Positions 41,219 to 50,408 of a DNA stretch of 64,000 nucleotides are shown one piece after another. How positions within the stretch are numbered: position 1 is the stretch's first letter; each line of letters begins with the position of its first letter. The notes beneath the pieces were generated by a model. It ran no database searches. It was not told the DNA's origin and saw only the letters and a list, made by a program, of their open reading frames with translations. This DNA is from Deinococcus arboris (GTDB lineage Bacteria > Deinococcota > Deinococci > Deinococcales > Deinococcaceae), in NCBI RefSeq assembly GCF_009755355.1, contig NZ_WQLB01000015.1, positions 35,009-99,008 on the forward strand, written 5' to 3'. The translations under genes and the position numbers were made by a program.

Positions 41219-43759
41219 TTAGGCGGCCACGATGCCGGCCAGCGCTTTGGCCGCAGCCACTCGGTTGCCGCCGAGCCGCTCTGCGTACGCGGCCAGCCGG
41301 GTGGTGTCTTCCTGTTTGGTGGTTGTCAGCCAGTATTTGAAAGGGTGCAAATGGTTCTGAATCACGTCGCCCACCAGAACGCCGCTGCTCAACTCCAGAA
41401 GCGCCACGTATTCTCGGAAGTCGCGGCCGCCGCCCAGGCTGTTGATTGCATCGTGTGTCGCCGGGCTCAGTTTCAAGGCCTTGACAATTTCTTCGGCCTC
41501 TTCCTCAGACACGTTGCCGATCAGGCGCAGGGCACTGTTGTTGATGATGCCTTTGACTTTCATCAGGTCGCCGATTTCCTGCGTTATGGCAACTGGCCAG
41601 AAGCCAGCCGAACGGCCGACTTTGAACATGTTTGCCACGAAAGTGGCGGCCTCTTCGATCTCGGCCATGGCCCCCAGCTCTTCGAAGACGGGGTACTTGA
41701 TGACCCCTGGGCTCTCTAGACCGCTGCGCCAGATCAGGTCAACCAGCAGAATCATGCCGATTCGCCGGAGTTCCCGTGCGGACTCCTCGCGCATGGCCGA
41801 GATGTCAAAGCAGGTGACGTCGGCCTGAACGCGAACGGTCGTCGGTCCGTCCATGAAAGGGCCCAGAGGCGAATTGCCGGTGAAGGCCCCCAGGCGAGCG
41901 GCCAGCGTTTTGATGGCCTGCTGCATGGTGTCGTCGGGTGCGACGCCGGCCACAGTGGGCAGGTTCCGCATGATGCGCACGAAGTCTGAGAGGTAAAAAG
42001 GCTTGTAATACTCCGTCAGTTCTTCCATCCCTGGAATGCTGCCCACGGCCAGTGCATACGCTGATTCAATGGCGCTGGTGAGGATGGTGTAGTCCAGAGG
42101 TCCCAGGCCTCCACTGGACATCAGCATGGCTTTGAACATGCCCATCAGCAGGTTGCGTTTATCGGATGACGGCCGCACCTCGCCAACAGGCAAGTCGAAC
42201 ATGTTGATGCGGACATGATCGCCGTTGGGGAGCTTGGCCCCAGGTCGAATGGTGATTACTTCGCCTTCAACGGCCTGTACCAGCGTCTTGTAATCCTCTT
42301 TGAGGTCGAGAATATAGACTCGGCCCTTGAGTGCACAAACATTGAGCAGCATCGTCATGTTGAGGTTGGATTTGCCGCTGCCTGCGCCCCCGAGGATGAA
42401 CGTGCCCGAGTTGTTCGTGCCCACGGCTTGATTGATTGGAGTCAAGCCGCCCTGACGATTGCGAAAGACCACCAGGGGGTCTTCTGTGCCGATCCAGGAC
42501 CCAACCTGCGGGATCAGCGCTGCGACGTTCAGGGTGCGTCCGTCAAACAGATACTGGTTGTTCTGGCCGTTGAATGGCTCCAGAAGTTCGTACTGTTTGA
42601 TGTTTTCCACGTTGCCAATGCGGGCAATGGCACCGCCCACCTGACCCATTTCAGTTCGCGCCCGCCGGGTGCTGTCGTGAAGCTGCTCAATGGTCTTGGC
42701 GTAAATCACCATAGCCACGCCAAACAGCACCATCTTGTCGTGACCACGCGTAAGGTTGTAGAGCGCTTCCTGCATCTCGTCGTTGATGGCTTGATTGGCC
42801 GATCCGCCGCCATCTTCAATGCTGTTTTTGGCGCCTTCTGCCTTGTAAGACAGTGCTGCTTTCTTGGTGGTGGGGTTCACCATCACGAAGTCGATCATGA
42901 GGAAGAAATCCACTTCACGCATGACTGTCAGCAGGTGCTCCAGCATCCCGCTCTGGGTGCCACCGTCCTCGATTTCCGTCCAACTGACCACATTGACCAG
43001 GTGGCTGCCGACGACGAGAAATCCGGGATTGGATTTGTCGACCGAAGATTCAGACATCTGGCGTCGGGGCGACGGCAGGTCATGATTGGGATTTCCTTGG
43101 AGTTCGCGGGCACCCAGGGCGCCCGTGGGGACCACACTCCGGAACGGCTTTGCCATGCGCCCGAATTGCCGGTTGCGGTACTTGTAGATGAGGTCGGCGA
43201 TGTCTTGGGACTGCATGCGCAGAGGGCTCCAGCCGGCCGCGTCCAAGGCCGTGCCCAGACGATTGGCAAAGGCATTGGCGTAGTCCGTCATCAGGTCTCG
43301 TTCCCGTTCCGATAAACTCCGCCCCTTGGGAATCTTGCGGTCGAGCTTGACCAGAAGGTAGTAGCGCAGCACCTTGAGCTCTCCGGCCTTTCGGGCGCGG
43401 GTAAGGCTCGCATTGTCGGCCTCGATCACTTCGCTCAGGACGCTGGCGTCTTGGGGGACGGCCAAGGTGCAGCGCCTCAGTTCCCACTCCTCCAGATCGG
43501 CGTTGTCCACAATGAACCGTCCCCGTGCACCTACGGGGAGCGCCCGGCTGAGCAGCACGTTGAGGGTGTGTTTGATGGCGTCACGCCGAACACCGTCCAC
43601 CAAGAGTGATGGCGGCAGGAACACCTCAAAGCCAATCTCGGATGTACCGTTCCGGGCAAAGTGCACGTTCTTATGAATGCCCAGCATGACGGACTTCTCA
43701 GTCCAGCTGGACGGGCGATGGGGCACGAGCCGACTTCGGAGCATCGCAATTAGAGACAT
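41219..43759 (-). CDS. virB4: VirB4/TraC-type ATPase
   Basis: An 846-residue ATPase with Walker A GGAGSGKS (457-464), DLKEDYKTL, and KYPVFEELGAMAEI as the Walker B region, followed by AITQEIGDLM and NSALRLIGN. These are the features of the T4SS energiser. The -10 of its promoter (TACGGT, 43766-43771) is six bases before the ATG, so the mRNA is leaderless and independent of the virB3 transcript. Confidence 0.92.
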   Translation of the reverse strand: MSLIAMLRSRLVPHRPSSWTEKSVMLGIHKNVHFARNGTSEIGFEVFLPPSLLVDGVRRDAIKHTLNVLLSRALPVGARGRFIVDNADLEEWELRRCTLAVPQDASVLSEVIEADNASLTRARKAGELKVLRYYLLVKLDRKIPKGRSLSERERDLMTDYANAFANRLGTALDAAGWSPLRMQSQDIADLIYKYRNRQFGRMAKPFRSVVPTGALGARELQGNPNHDLPSPRRQMSESSVDKSNPGFLVVGSHLVNVVSWTEIEDGGTQSGMLEHLLTVMREVDFFLMIDFVMVNPTTKKAALSYKAEGAKNSIEDGGGSANQAINDEMQEALYNLTRGHDKMVLFGVAMVIYAKTIEQLHDSTRRARTEMGQVGGAIARIGNVENIKQYELLEPFNGQNNQYLFDGRTLNVAALIPQVGSWIGTEDPLVVFRNRQGGLTPINQAVGTNNSGTFILGGAGSGKSNLNMTMLLNVCALKGRVYILDLKEDYKTLVQAVEGEVITIRPGAKLPNGDHVRINMFDLPVGEVRPSSDKRNLLMGMFKAMLMSSGGLGPLDYTILTSAIESAYALAVGSIPGMEELTEYYKPFYLSDFVRIMRNLPTVAGVAPDDTMQQAIKTLAARLGAFTGNSPLGPFMDGPTTVRVQADVTCFDISAMREESARELRRIGMILLVDLIWRSGLESPGVIKYPVFEELGAMAEIEEAATFVANMFKVGRSAGFWPVAITQEIGDLMKVKGIINNSALRLIGNVSEEEAEEIVKALKLSPATHDAINSLGGGRDFREYVALLELSSGVLVGDVIQNHLHPFKYWLTTTKQEDTTRLAAYAERLGGNRVAAAKALAGIVAA

Positions 43760-43765
43760 GGATTT

Positions 43766-43793
43766 ACCGTAGGAGCTTTCTGGTTGGCCCCAA
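43766..43793 (-). promoter_or_regulatory. Promoter of the recurring AACC(T/A)G type (virB4)
   Basis: TTGGGG, 16-bp spacer starting CCAACCAG, and TACGGT, then AAATCC and the ATG. It follows directly after the terminator at 43800-43829. Confidence 0.65.
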
Positions 43794-43799
43794 GAACAA

Positions 43800-43829
43800 A
43801 GCCGACCCGTTGCTGGTAACGGGTCGGCT
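43800..43829 (-). terminator. Rho-independent terminator before the virB4 promoter
   Basis: Perfect 12-bp stem AGCCGACCCGTT/AACGGGTCGGCT with loop ACCAGC, followed by TTGTTCTT. It ends the virB2-virB3 transcript. Confidence 0.82.
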
Positions 43830-43841
43830 GCACTGTTGGAC

Positions 43842-44198
43842 TTAAGGCTGGGCGGGGTGCAACGCCTTGGGGCGCTGAGGTGAGGCCAGGTGCCTGGGCA
43901 CCGCGAGTGGCAGGGGATGACTGTCGTTGGTGACCGAGAAAACCATCGGCGTCGTCATGTAGTAGTAGAGGTTCTGGATGTAACGTTTGGGCACGGCCCG
44001 CTCATACGTGGCAATGGCGAGATAGGTCGCCACGACCACCCCCAGGAGGATAGCCAGCAGTGGAATGCCCTGGACCACGCCGCCAATCAGCAGGAAGACC
44101 ACCGTGCCGACGCCAGCGGATTTTCCAAGTTTGGGCCAGGTAATGCCAAACCGCCATTCGGGCTCCTGATCAAAGCGGTAGATCCGGTCATATTCCAT
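43842..44198 (-). CDS. virB3: VirB3-like inner-membrane protein
   Basis: A 118-residue protein: MEYDRIYRFDQEPEWRFGIT, two membrane segments (GVGTVVFLLIGGVVQGIPL and LLAILLGVVVATYLAIATY) then YERAVPKRYIQNLYYYM, as in VirB3/TrbD proteins that partner VirB4. Located between the pilin-like gene and virB4. Confidence 0.75.
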   Translation of the reverse strand: MEYDRIYRFDQEPEWRFGITWPKLGKSAGVGTVVFLLIGGVVQGIPLLAILLGVVVATYLAIATYERAVPKRYIQNLYYYMTTPMVFSVTNDSHPLPLAVPRHLASPQRPKALHPAQP

Positions 44199-44220
44199 AA
44201 CGCCCTCTACTTACGGTGAA

Positions 44221-44616
44221 TTACAGCCCGCACTGGGGGGGCACGATGCCGAGGTTCTTGCCCAGCGGAATAGCCTGCAGTGACAAAATGCCCCCCACGA
44301 TGCCCACCGCGCAGGTGGCCCAGCCGTTGCGCATGCGGGCTAGACCCATCACGAAGCCGATGATCGCCATCCCGAAGAAGATGATCCGCACCAGAATTGA
44401 GCTGACGAAAGACGCGACCCAGCCACAGCCGATCTTGCCCTGTGACTCAAAGGTGCTGTCGAAAGGGTTGGTGGGCCCCCCAGTGTTGCTTGCTCCAGCA
44501 ACACACACCATCAACAAGATAGACAAAATGCCCAGCCAGATGACGAGGGTAAGGGGAGAGACGCCCAACTTCTGGCTGAACTGGGTGAAGCGACTGCGAA
44601 CCATGTGTGCGTACAT
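44221..44616 (-). CDS. VirB2/TrbC-like pilin candidate
   Basis: A 131-residue protein, start at 44616 with GGAGGAAAT immediately before the ATG. Three hydrophobic segments (LTLVIWLGILSILLMVCVAG, VASFVSSILVRIIFFGMAIIGF, ATCAVGIVGGILSLQAIPL). The size and position before virB3 fit VirB2-like pilin, but it has one extra membrane segment and no obvious signal-peptidase site. The promoter at 44653-44680 belongs to it. Confidence 0.6.
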   Translation of the reverse strand: MYAHMVRSRFTQFSQKLGVSPLTLVIWLGILSILLMVCVAGASNTGGPTNPFDSTFESQGKIGCGWVASFVSSILVRIIFFGMAIIGFVMGLARMRNGWATCAVGIVGGILSLQAIPLGKNLGIVPPQCGL

Positions 44617-44652
44617 ATTTCCTCCACGTTCGCGCCCGAGGCGAACTCCCTG

Positions 44653-44680
44653 ACCGTAGGAGGATTCAGGTTCCCGCCGC
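44653..44680 (-). promoter_or_regulatory. Promoter of the recurring AACC(T/A)G type (virB2-virB3)
   Basis: GCGGCG, 16-bp spacer starting GGAACCTGAATCC, TACGGT; about 37 bases before the ATG at 44616. Confidence 0.62.
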
Positions 44681-44717
44681 GTCACCCTCCCGCTCTATTG
44701 CCGAAGAAGGGTGAGCG

Positions 44718-44745
44718 GTGGGCAGAACTTGGCCGCACCTAGGCT
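44718..44745 (+). promoter_or_regulatory. Promoter of the recurring type, plus strand (virB10)
   Basis: GTGGGC, 16-bp spacer starting AGAACTTGG, and TAGGCT six bases before the ATG at 44752. It is back to back with the virB2 promoter, leaving only 37 bp between their -35 boxes. Confidence 0.6.
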
Positions 44746-44751
44746 GCCGGT

Positions 44752-46719
44752 ATGACAGAAGACACGCAGCCGCATTTCGTTTACGACCAGGAGCAGATCA
44801 ACACGCTCCGGCCTCAGATTGCCGCTCACGGGCTCGAGCTTCCTGAAGATCCCAACAGCCCGGACTTCGCAACGGTTATCGAAGCCCTCAAAGGCCGTGA
44901 TCCTCAGCTGGCTATCCAGGCCTCCCTGGCCCGGGTAGACGATGCCGAACTTCACTCGTCCGTGCTGCTTCAGGAACAGGCGGCCGCGCTTCAGGGCCGG
45001 GAGAATTTCATTGAGCGTGTCACCAGACGGTTTTCCCGCAAAACCACGAATGGCGCGCCAGTCGTCGATATGCGAATGGTCGGGGCAGCCGCCGCGGGCG
45101 TGGCCATTCTTGGGCTGGGTGCCTTGATGTTTCTGCCCAAGTCGGCTTCAAAGACCGCCGCGAAACCTATGCCCCAGACCGCAGAGACGCCCTCAGGAGA
45201 ATCAGGTCAGACCGCGACAGCACCCTCTGGACTACCGCAGTATCCTTCGCAGACCACCAGTCCACTCCAGCCACCTCCACAGGGGCAGGGCACCGCGCCT
45301 ACGGCGTCCGCTGTGGCACCTACAGCATCTGACTTGAACACACCGTCCTATTCCTCACCGGCCTACGATGATTCCAGCTCGTCTTACACCCCTCCTGCTG
45401 CTTCGACGGCCTATGCGCCCCCGCCCACTTCCGTTTACACGCCCCCCCCCAGCAGCGCTGCGGTGCCAGACAGCAGCTACAACGACGTTTCAAGTGCCCG
45501 GATGCCTGATCCGGTCGCGCCGGTCACCGTAACGGCGGCGACCCCTCCGTCCTCTACATCGACACCACCACAGACCGCCGTGAACTGGGACGATATCTAC
45601 GGGCAGACAGCTGCTTCCGGCGTACCCGTTCACGTGGCCGAGCCGTCCACTGCCACAGTTGCGGCGCCGTCAACAGCCGTGCCGACCACTCAGCCAGGCC
45701 GTGAAGCGGTGGCAGCGCCTGCAAAGCCCAGCATCAACGTCGTTTACGCGGCCTCGGCGTCACCAGCGGTTCAGAAGACTGGACGGATGTCCGTCTGGTC
45801 AAGTGGCGCAGGGCAGTCGGCTGATTCGTCGAATGCCGGCGCTGCTGAACCGTCCACTCAAGCATCAGCTCCGGCAAGTAATACCCCAGCCCCGAGTGCG
45901 ACCGGGGTACGCCCGGCCACAGGAACAGCCTTGAAGGTCATCTATGATCCGAAGGCCAGTGCTGGCTTCAAATCTCTCGGTCAGTCGGGTACCGCTGCCC
46001 CATCAGAGGCGCGGCAAGTTCAGCAGCAGGCGAACGGTTCGACTCCGGAAGCGCCGAATGTCACGGCACGGGGCGGCACCCGGGTTCTGTTCAGCGCCGC
46101 CCCCGCTGCACCTGCGCGGGAGGCAGCGCCAGTGGAGGTCAGTGCTGCAGGAACCCAGCCGTCGGCTGGACCAAGCGTAGAGGCGCCGTTTCAAATGGGC
46201 CAACTGATTCCTGCGCGCATGGTGGTGGCCTTGGATCTGATTGAAGGCGGAACGGTCGAGTTTTTCGTGACCACCCCAGCCGCGCAGGGCAATTTTGTGT
46301 GGAAAGGTACGGCGACCCTGGACGCCACCAAACGGGTGCAGATGACCTTCACCGAACTGGCCCTCCCTACCGGGCAGGCCCTTCGGATCCGAGCGACTGG
46401 AGTCTCGGCAGACGGCACCATCGGCCTGACGCCGTCCTACCGTGCATCTGCTCCCTCGGCGGCCATTGACGCGGTCCGTGGGACTTTGACCGGAGTTCAG
46501 CAGGCTGCCAACGCTCAGTTGCAGGCGGGGACGACGGTGATCGCCAACGGCCAGACCACCGTGAGTAAAACAGCCCCCCCGTTTTGGATGACCCTGCTGG
46601 GCGGCGCTGTCAATAGTTTCAAGTTGCCGGAAAGCACGGCGTCAGTGGTCACTCTGGGTCACATCGACCGCGGCGCACCCCTGAACATCTTGTTCGTAGG
46701 CTTTGATGGGGGCCGGTAA
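44752..46719 (+). CDS. virB10: VirB10/TrbI-like protein
   Basis: A 655-residue protein: cytoplasmic N-terminus (1-108), one membrane segment (about 109-128), a long Pro/Ser/Thr-rich periplasmic spacer (130-480) and a C-terminal beta domain with MGQLIPARMVVALDLIEGG, VQMTFTELALPTGQALRI and PLNILFVGF at the end. This is the TrbI/VirB10 layout that links inner and outer membrane parts. It is on the strand opposite the other vir genes and is leaderless. Confidence 0.85.
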   Translation: MTEDTQPHFVYDQEQINTLRPQIAAHGLELPEDPNSPDFATVIEALKGRDPQLAIQASLARVDDAELHSSVLLQEQAAALQGRENFIERVTRRFSRKTTNGAPVVDMRMVGAAAAGVAILGLGALMFLPKSASKTAAKPMPQTAETPSGESGQTATAPSGLPQYPSQTTSPLQPPPQGQGTAPTASAVAPTASDLNTPSYSSPAYDDSSSSYTPPAASTAYAPPPTSVYTPPPSSAAVPDSSYNDVSSARMPDPVAPVTVTAATPPSSTSTPPQTAVNWDDIYGQTAASGVPVHVAEPSTATVAAPSTAVPTTQPGREAVAAPAKPSINVVYAASASPAVQKTGRMSVWSSGAGQSADSSNAGAAEPSTQASAPASNTPAPSATGVRPATGTALKVIYDPKASAGFKSLGQSGTAAPSEARQVQQQANGSTPEAPNVTARGGTRVLFSAAPAAPAREAAPVEVSAAGTQPSAGPSVEAPFQMGQLIPARMVVALDLIEGGTVEFFVTTPAAQGNFVWKGTATLDATKRVQMTFTELALPTGQALRIRATGVSADGTIGLTPSYRASAPSAAIDAVRGTLTGVQQAANAQLQAGTTVIANGQTTVSKTAPPFWMTLLGGAVNSFKLPESTASVVTLGHIDRGAPLNILFVGFDGGR

Positions 46720-47278
46720 CCCCCTGCTCACCAAATTGGCCCGCCTGCGCGCCGCTCTTCGCACCGACCGGGTGCTGAGCGGCGCGCAGCTTGAGCGCCA
46801 CTTTGACCTGAGCCCCTCGCAGTTGCAGCCCCTAAAAGACTTCACCCAGTTCAGTGCGACCTTGCAACCCGTCTACCGCAGTGTGCGTTCTAGGACTGTC
46901 GTCCCTTTCGTTACCTTGGAAGCGTCGATGGAGCGCCGGCTGAGTGCAGAGCAGGTGGGGCACCTGGCTGGCACAGCTGAGATTCGGCTTCAGCTGGCCG
47001 CCGCGCCTCAGGACTGGCAGTCTGGCGCGGCGGCCCTCGGCCGGTCGAACAAGCCCGATGCAGTGTATCTGCTGGGGGAGCACCGGGTGGCCATCGAATA
47101 CGACGCCGGGTCGTACCGTGCGCGGGTCATTGAGCAGAAGCTGGAGCAGTTCTCTCGGGACTACGCTGGTTTGGTCTGGGGGGTTACCAGCGGCGTGCGG
47201 GCCCGCCGCCTCCAGGACCGTCTGGGCGCCCATGGGGTTCAGGTGCTGCACTTGAACTGGTGGTCGGATCAAGGGTGA
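46706..47278 (+). CDS. Replication-relaxation-like protein, paralogue A
   Basis: A 190-residue protein whose ATG lies inside the end of virB10 (14-base overlap). The N-terminal part looks like a winged helix (RVLSGAQLERHFDLSPSQL). The C-terminal part has KPDAVYLLGEHRVAIEYDAG, then VIEQKLEQFSRDYAGLVWGV, a (D)...E.D...K pattern like the endonuclease-like domain of replication-relaxation proteins. It ends by overlapping the convergent gene by 95 bases. Confidence 0.6.
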   Translation: MGAGNPLLTKLARLRAALRTDRVLSGAQLERHFDLSPSQLQPLKDFTQFSATLQPVYRSVRSRTVVPFVTLEASMERRLSAEQVGHLAGTAEIRLQLAAAPQDWQSGAAALGRSNKPDAVYLLGEHRVAIEYDAGSYRARVIEQKLEQFSRDYAGLVWGVTSGVRARRLQDRLGAHGVQVLHLNWWSDQG

Positions 47279-47936
47279 CGGCCGTTTGCGCCGCCACCTC
47301 ATCTACCGAGAGCCGGGCCAGTGTGACCAGATGTGGTTCGGCCTGCGCCACCTTGCCCAGCCGCACGAACTGGGGCGTCAGGACCAGCAGGCGAGCCTCT
47401 TTCGACAGTAGGTAGGATCGGTGTTGAGTGAGGACTGTCCGGATCGCCCTCGGACTGAAGCCGCCACCGACACACTTGCCCATAACGAGCAGTGACTGCC
47501 CCTCTGGCGACACCATCCAATGTCGGTGGTGGGCGGCCGCCTGGTCGTAAGCGTGGCCCTGCGCCAGCAGCCCTTTCACACCTTCGCGGACGTATACATG
47601 GTTGATGGCTTCGGTGGTGCTCTGTACCCAAGGCCGCTGCTCGGGGTGAATATGGCGCTGCGCCGCAGGACCCAGCGTGACGACGCCGCCGATCAAGGTA
47701 GGAGCATGCAGGAGGTAGTGGTCTTGAATCAGCAGTCGGGTCTCCGCTGTCCCCAAGGCCTGCGCCACATCTCGAATGCTGACAGCCGACCAGCGGTCAA
47801 TTTCACGGAAAAGGGCTACATGATCATCGCCCACCGGGCGACTCGGTGGGCGTGACAGGTCACGGTAATGGGTGGTGTAGGGAATTAGGGCTGGGTCAAT
47901 GACCCGATCAGCGTTGGTCCGGACTTGACTGCCCAC
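47184..47936 (-). CDS. Replication-relaxation-like winged-helix protein, paralogue B
   Basis: Start chosen at the GTG 47936, with GGGAGG 7 bases upstream; the start overlaps the lipoprotein gene by 52 bases. A winged-helix part (ALFREIDRWSAVSIRDVAQA, TLGPAAQRHIHPEQ) and then INHVYVREGVKGLLAQG and GKCVGGGFSPRAIRTVLTQ, the layout of replication-relaxation family proteins. It overlaps paralogue A tail-to-tail. Confidence 0.58.
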   Translation of the reverse strand: MGSQVRTNADRVIDPALIPYTTHYRDLSRPPSRPVGDDHVALFREIDRWSAVSIRDVAQALGTAETRLLIQDHYLLHAPTLIGGVVTLGPAAQRHIHPEQRPWVQSTTEAINHVYVREGVKGLLAQGHAYDQAAAHHRHWMVSPEGQSLLVMGKCVGGGFSPRAIRTVLTQHRSYLLSKEARLLVLTPQFVRLGKVAQAEPHLVTLARLSVDEVAAQTAVTLDPTTSSSAAPEPHGRPDGPGGGGPARRW

Positions 47937-48433
47937 TGCTGTCCCTCCCAAGAAAAAGGAATGTGGTCCAGAATGAAACTGAGAGACTCGACTTGCCCAG
48001 TTTCAATCTGAGCCTTGGCGTACCGGTTCTTTTCCAGTGTGATGGCTTCCGGTGTGGCTCCTGGTCCTAGGCGGGCTGCTGCTGCGGCTCGCCCACTCGC
48101 GTTCAGGAGGGGCCACGCCTGTGCGCGGTGTACCACGATGACCGTTCCGTCTTCGCTGTTCCTTTGGGGTGTGGCCCGGTAACCAGGAGCCTGGAGCGTG
48201 GCCAGCATGACCTCGTATTTTCCAGGCTCAGTTTCGTTCGGTACGGCCGCCTTCAGATCTTCCATCGTCCACGTCGACATCGTGGTCAAAAACGTCGTGA
48301 TGGCGCATTCGGCGTCATCTTCGCTGGGCCGGGCCGCGTGCTCACCACTCTGCCTGCACGTGCCGGTCTGGCCTTCAGGCGTTCCGGCACAGCCGCACAG
48401 GAGGAGGAAGGAGAACCAGGCCGCAGTCTTCAT
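47885..48433 (-). CDS. Lipoprotein of the transfer region, 182 aa
   Basis: MKTAAWFSFLLLCGCAGTPE contains a lipobox-like LLLCGC. The mature part is soluble, alpha/beta, with ECAITTFLTTMSTWTMEDLK and a C-terminal HIPFSWEGQQW. No family recognised. It could serve as the VirB7-like component, but that is speculative. Confidence 0.58.
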   Translation of the reverse strand: MKTAAWFSFLLLCGCAGTPEGQTGTCRQSGEHAARPSEDDAECAITTFLTTMSTWTMEDLKAAVPNETEPGKYEVMLATLQAPGYRATPQRNSEDGTVIVVHRAQAWPLLNASGRAAAAARLGPGATPEAITLEKNRYAKAQIETGQVESLSFILDHIPFSWEGQQWAVKSGPTLIGSLTQP

Positions 48434-48435
48434 GG

Positions 48436-48960
48436 TTATAGCTTGACACTGATTTTGAGGAGGGTCGGCCAGGTGGCCCGAAAGGTTTCTGCGGTCGTCG
48501 CCGAGGTGTAGGCCGCACTTTGCCGTTCAACCTTATTGACCAGTGTGCCAGTCAGGACGGTGGAGCCGTACACCACTACCCCCTGGTCAACAGGTGAGGC
48601 CGTCTTGTAAAGCGCAATCCCTGCCTTCTTCAAGGGAAGGAGAAGCGGCGCGCCGCGCTGGTCCGTCAGGACGGTGACCCGCGCGCCGCCGCGCGCCGCC
48701 TTGACTAGGGCGTCGGCCAGCGCCTGGGGCATCTGATATGTGATCACCAGAACCTCGCCCTGGACGCGGCTCAGGCTGGCGTACAGTTGCGGTGCCTGCA
48801 CGGCTAGTTTCTGGGGCGGCGCGTTGTACTGCTTGGACAGCTGTGTGGCGGCGGCGCGTTCAGCCGAGGTCAGTGGCCGCGCGTTCGTTGAGGTCTGTGC
48901 GCCGGCCACCGCGGCCCACATGCTGGCGACCAGGAGGACCCCGAGGGGGAACCGAATCAC
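48436..48960 (-). CDS. Exported PLD-like protein lacking HKD motif, second copy
   Basis: A 174-residue protein starting at GTG 48960 (GTGA overlap with the upstream gene). Signal peptide VIRFPLGVLLVASMWAAVAG. The core (QLYASLSRVQGEVLVITYQM, ALVKAARGGARVTVLTDQRG, VVYGSTVLTGTLVNKVERQ) is phospholipase-D-like with the catalytic His/Lys replaced. It resembles the product of 34958-35494. Confidence 0.6.
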   Translation of the reverse strand: MIRFPLGVLLVASMWAAVAGAQTSTNARPLTSAERAAATQLSKQYNAPPQKLAVQAPQLYASLSRVQGEVLVITYQMPQALADALVKAARGGARVTVLTDQRGAPLLLPLKKAGIALYKTASPVDQGVVVYGSTVLTGTLVNKVERQSAAYTSATTAETFRATWPTLLKISVKL

Positions 48961-50408
48961 GGTGCCCTCAGCGTGGGGCTGCCTGCCAGCCCCGGAATAG
49001 GCATCCCTTCCGGGACAGCAACCCAGGCGAAGTGCGCGGCGGGCAGGGCGAATGTCATGGTGCCGAGACCGCCATTGGCAGGGGAGACCGTGCAGCCGGC
49101 AGGGGTGACCACCGTGTCTGGCATCAGCATAGGCACGGGCACATTCACGCACCCCTGTAAGGTGCAGTAGCGGGCATGAGCGAAAAACGTCTGTGGCCGC
49201 TTGTCGAGCATCGGTTCAAGTTGCTGCCAGGTCTGAAACAGATTGACAGCTCCTTGGGTAGAGGCGTCGGCCAAGGAGCCCACCTCCAGCCACCGCTTGA
49301 GTTCCTCCAGCTGCACCAGCTTGCCGCCTGAACGCGACTGATTGCTGATCAGCTGCGACGCTGCTGTTTGGGCCGTGAGGTAGGTGGCGAACTGAGGAAG
49401 TTGGGCTTTCTGAGCCACACTGGCTACTTTGGTGATGTTGGGAATCAGTCCAGCCACCGGGGCAAAAATGATCCCGCTCTTGTTGCCTGACCAGTTGGTG
49501 TAGCCGTTCCAGTGCATCGCCTCAGGCATTTTCGTGGCCAACAGCTTCAGAACGTTTTCCTGGTATTCGCGGTAGTACTGTTTCACGGCCTCGTTGCAGG
49601 TATTGCGAATGCGGCTGCGCACCTCATCCCAGTTAAAGTATGCCGGCATGGGGTAATTGGGGCCGGAGATGCCGTAGAACGATGAGCTTGGCATGTAGAC
49701 GGTGCCCGGCAGGGGATATGCCGAGTCTGGAATCAGATCGGGTGCTTCCCGTCCCGCGCAGTATTCGCTCCGGGGCACGCGGGGGTAAACGTAGTTCGGC
49801 AGCTCGACGCCATCAGCCTTCATCTCGAACTTAAGGCCGCTTGGCAGCTTGAAGTCTTTGTGGGTCACGCCTGAGGGCACGCTGAGCTGATAGGTCGCCA
49901 GTTTCTTGGTGATGTCTTCCGGATTGCCAGCCAGCACCTTGGCTGCGGCGATAGCCAGTTCCCCAGCGCTGTTCAAGATGGGGGTGCACCCCAAGGGCCG
50001 AGTCGCGTAAGGCAGAAGGGGGAAGACAGTGGCCGCCGAGACGCTGCGGTTGAGATCGACACTCACCGCCCACCGAGTCTTGTCCTGAAAGCGTTGCCAT
50101 TCATACTGAAGCGCACCGGCCACGTCGCGGCTCACGTCGAGGGAGGAACGCAACGGATTGGTCGGATCAAGTAAGAAAGGCACACTGAACTCGAAGGTGG
50201 GACAGCTTGAACTGGCCTTGCTGCCCAGGGCGCACTTGTTGTCGCGCCATGTCTTCAGCTGCGCCAGGTCTATGACTTCGATCAGGGACCTATTGCGGTA
50301 CACCTGGGCATTTGGCCGGACGCGCGCGTCGATCAGTGACACGATGCCTTGTGCGGCGGCCCCACCACTCAGGACCGCCGCCAGCAGGATCAGATGTTTA
50401 CCGGTCAT
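48957..50408 (-). CDS. Exported protein of the transfer region, 483 aa
   Basis: Signal peptide MTGKHLILLAAVLSGGAAA. Several Cys pairs (CALGSKASSSC, CTLQGC) suggest disulfides in the periplasm or outside. It includes YFNWDEVRSRIRNTCNEAVK and a helical C-terminal half. The position between VirB9-like and PLD-like genes indicates a role in the transfer apparatus, perhaps like TraU or a surface component. No family recognised with confidence. Start overlaps the upstream stop by 11 bases. Confidence 0.62.
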   Translation of the reverse strand: MTGKHLILLAAVLSGGAAAQGIVSLIDARVRPNAQVYRNRSLIEVIDLAQLKTWRDNKCALGSKASSSCPTFEFSVPFLLDPTNPLRSSLDVSRDVAGALQYEWQRFQDKTRWAVSVDLNRSVSAATVFPLLPYATRPLGCTPILNSAGELAIAAAKVLAGNPEDITKKLATYQLSVPSGVTHKDFKLPSGLKFEMKADGVELPNYVYPRVPRSEYCAGREAPDLIPDSAYPLPGTVYMPSSSFYGISGPNYPMPAYFNWDEVRSRIRNTCNEAVKQYYREYQENVLKLLATKMPEAMHWNGYTNWSGNKSGIIFAPVAGLIPNITKVASVAQKAQLPQFATYLTAQTAASQLISNQSRSGGKLVQLEELKRWLEVGSLADASTQGAVNLFQTWQQLEPMLDKRPQTFFAHARYCTLQGCVNVPVPMLMPDTVVTPAGCTVSPANGGLGTMTFALPAAHFAWVAVPEGMPIPGLAGSPTLRAP

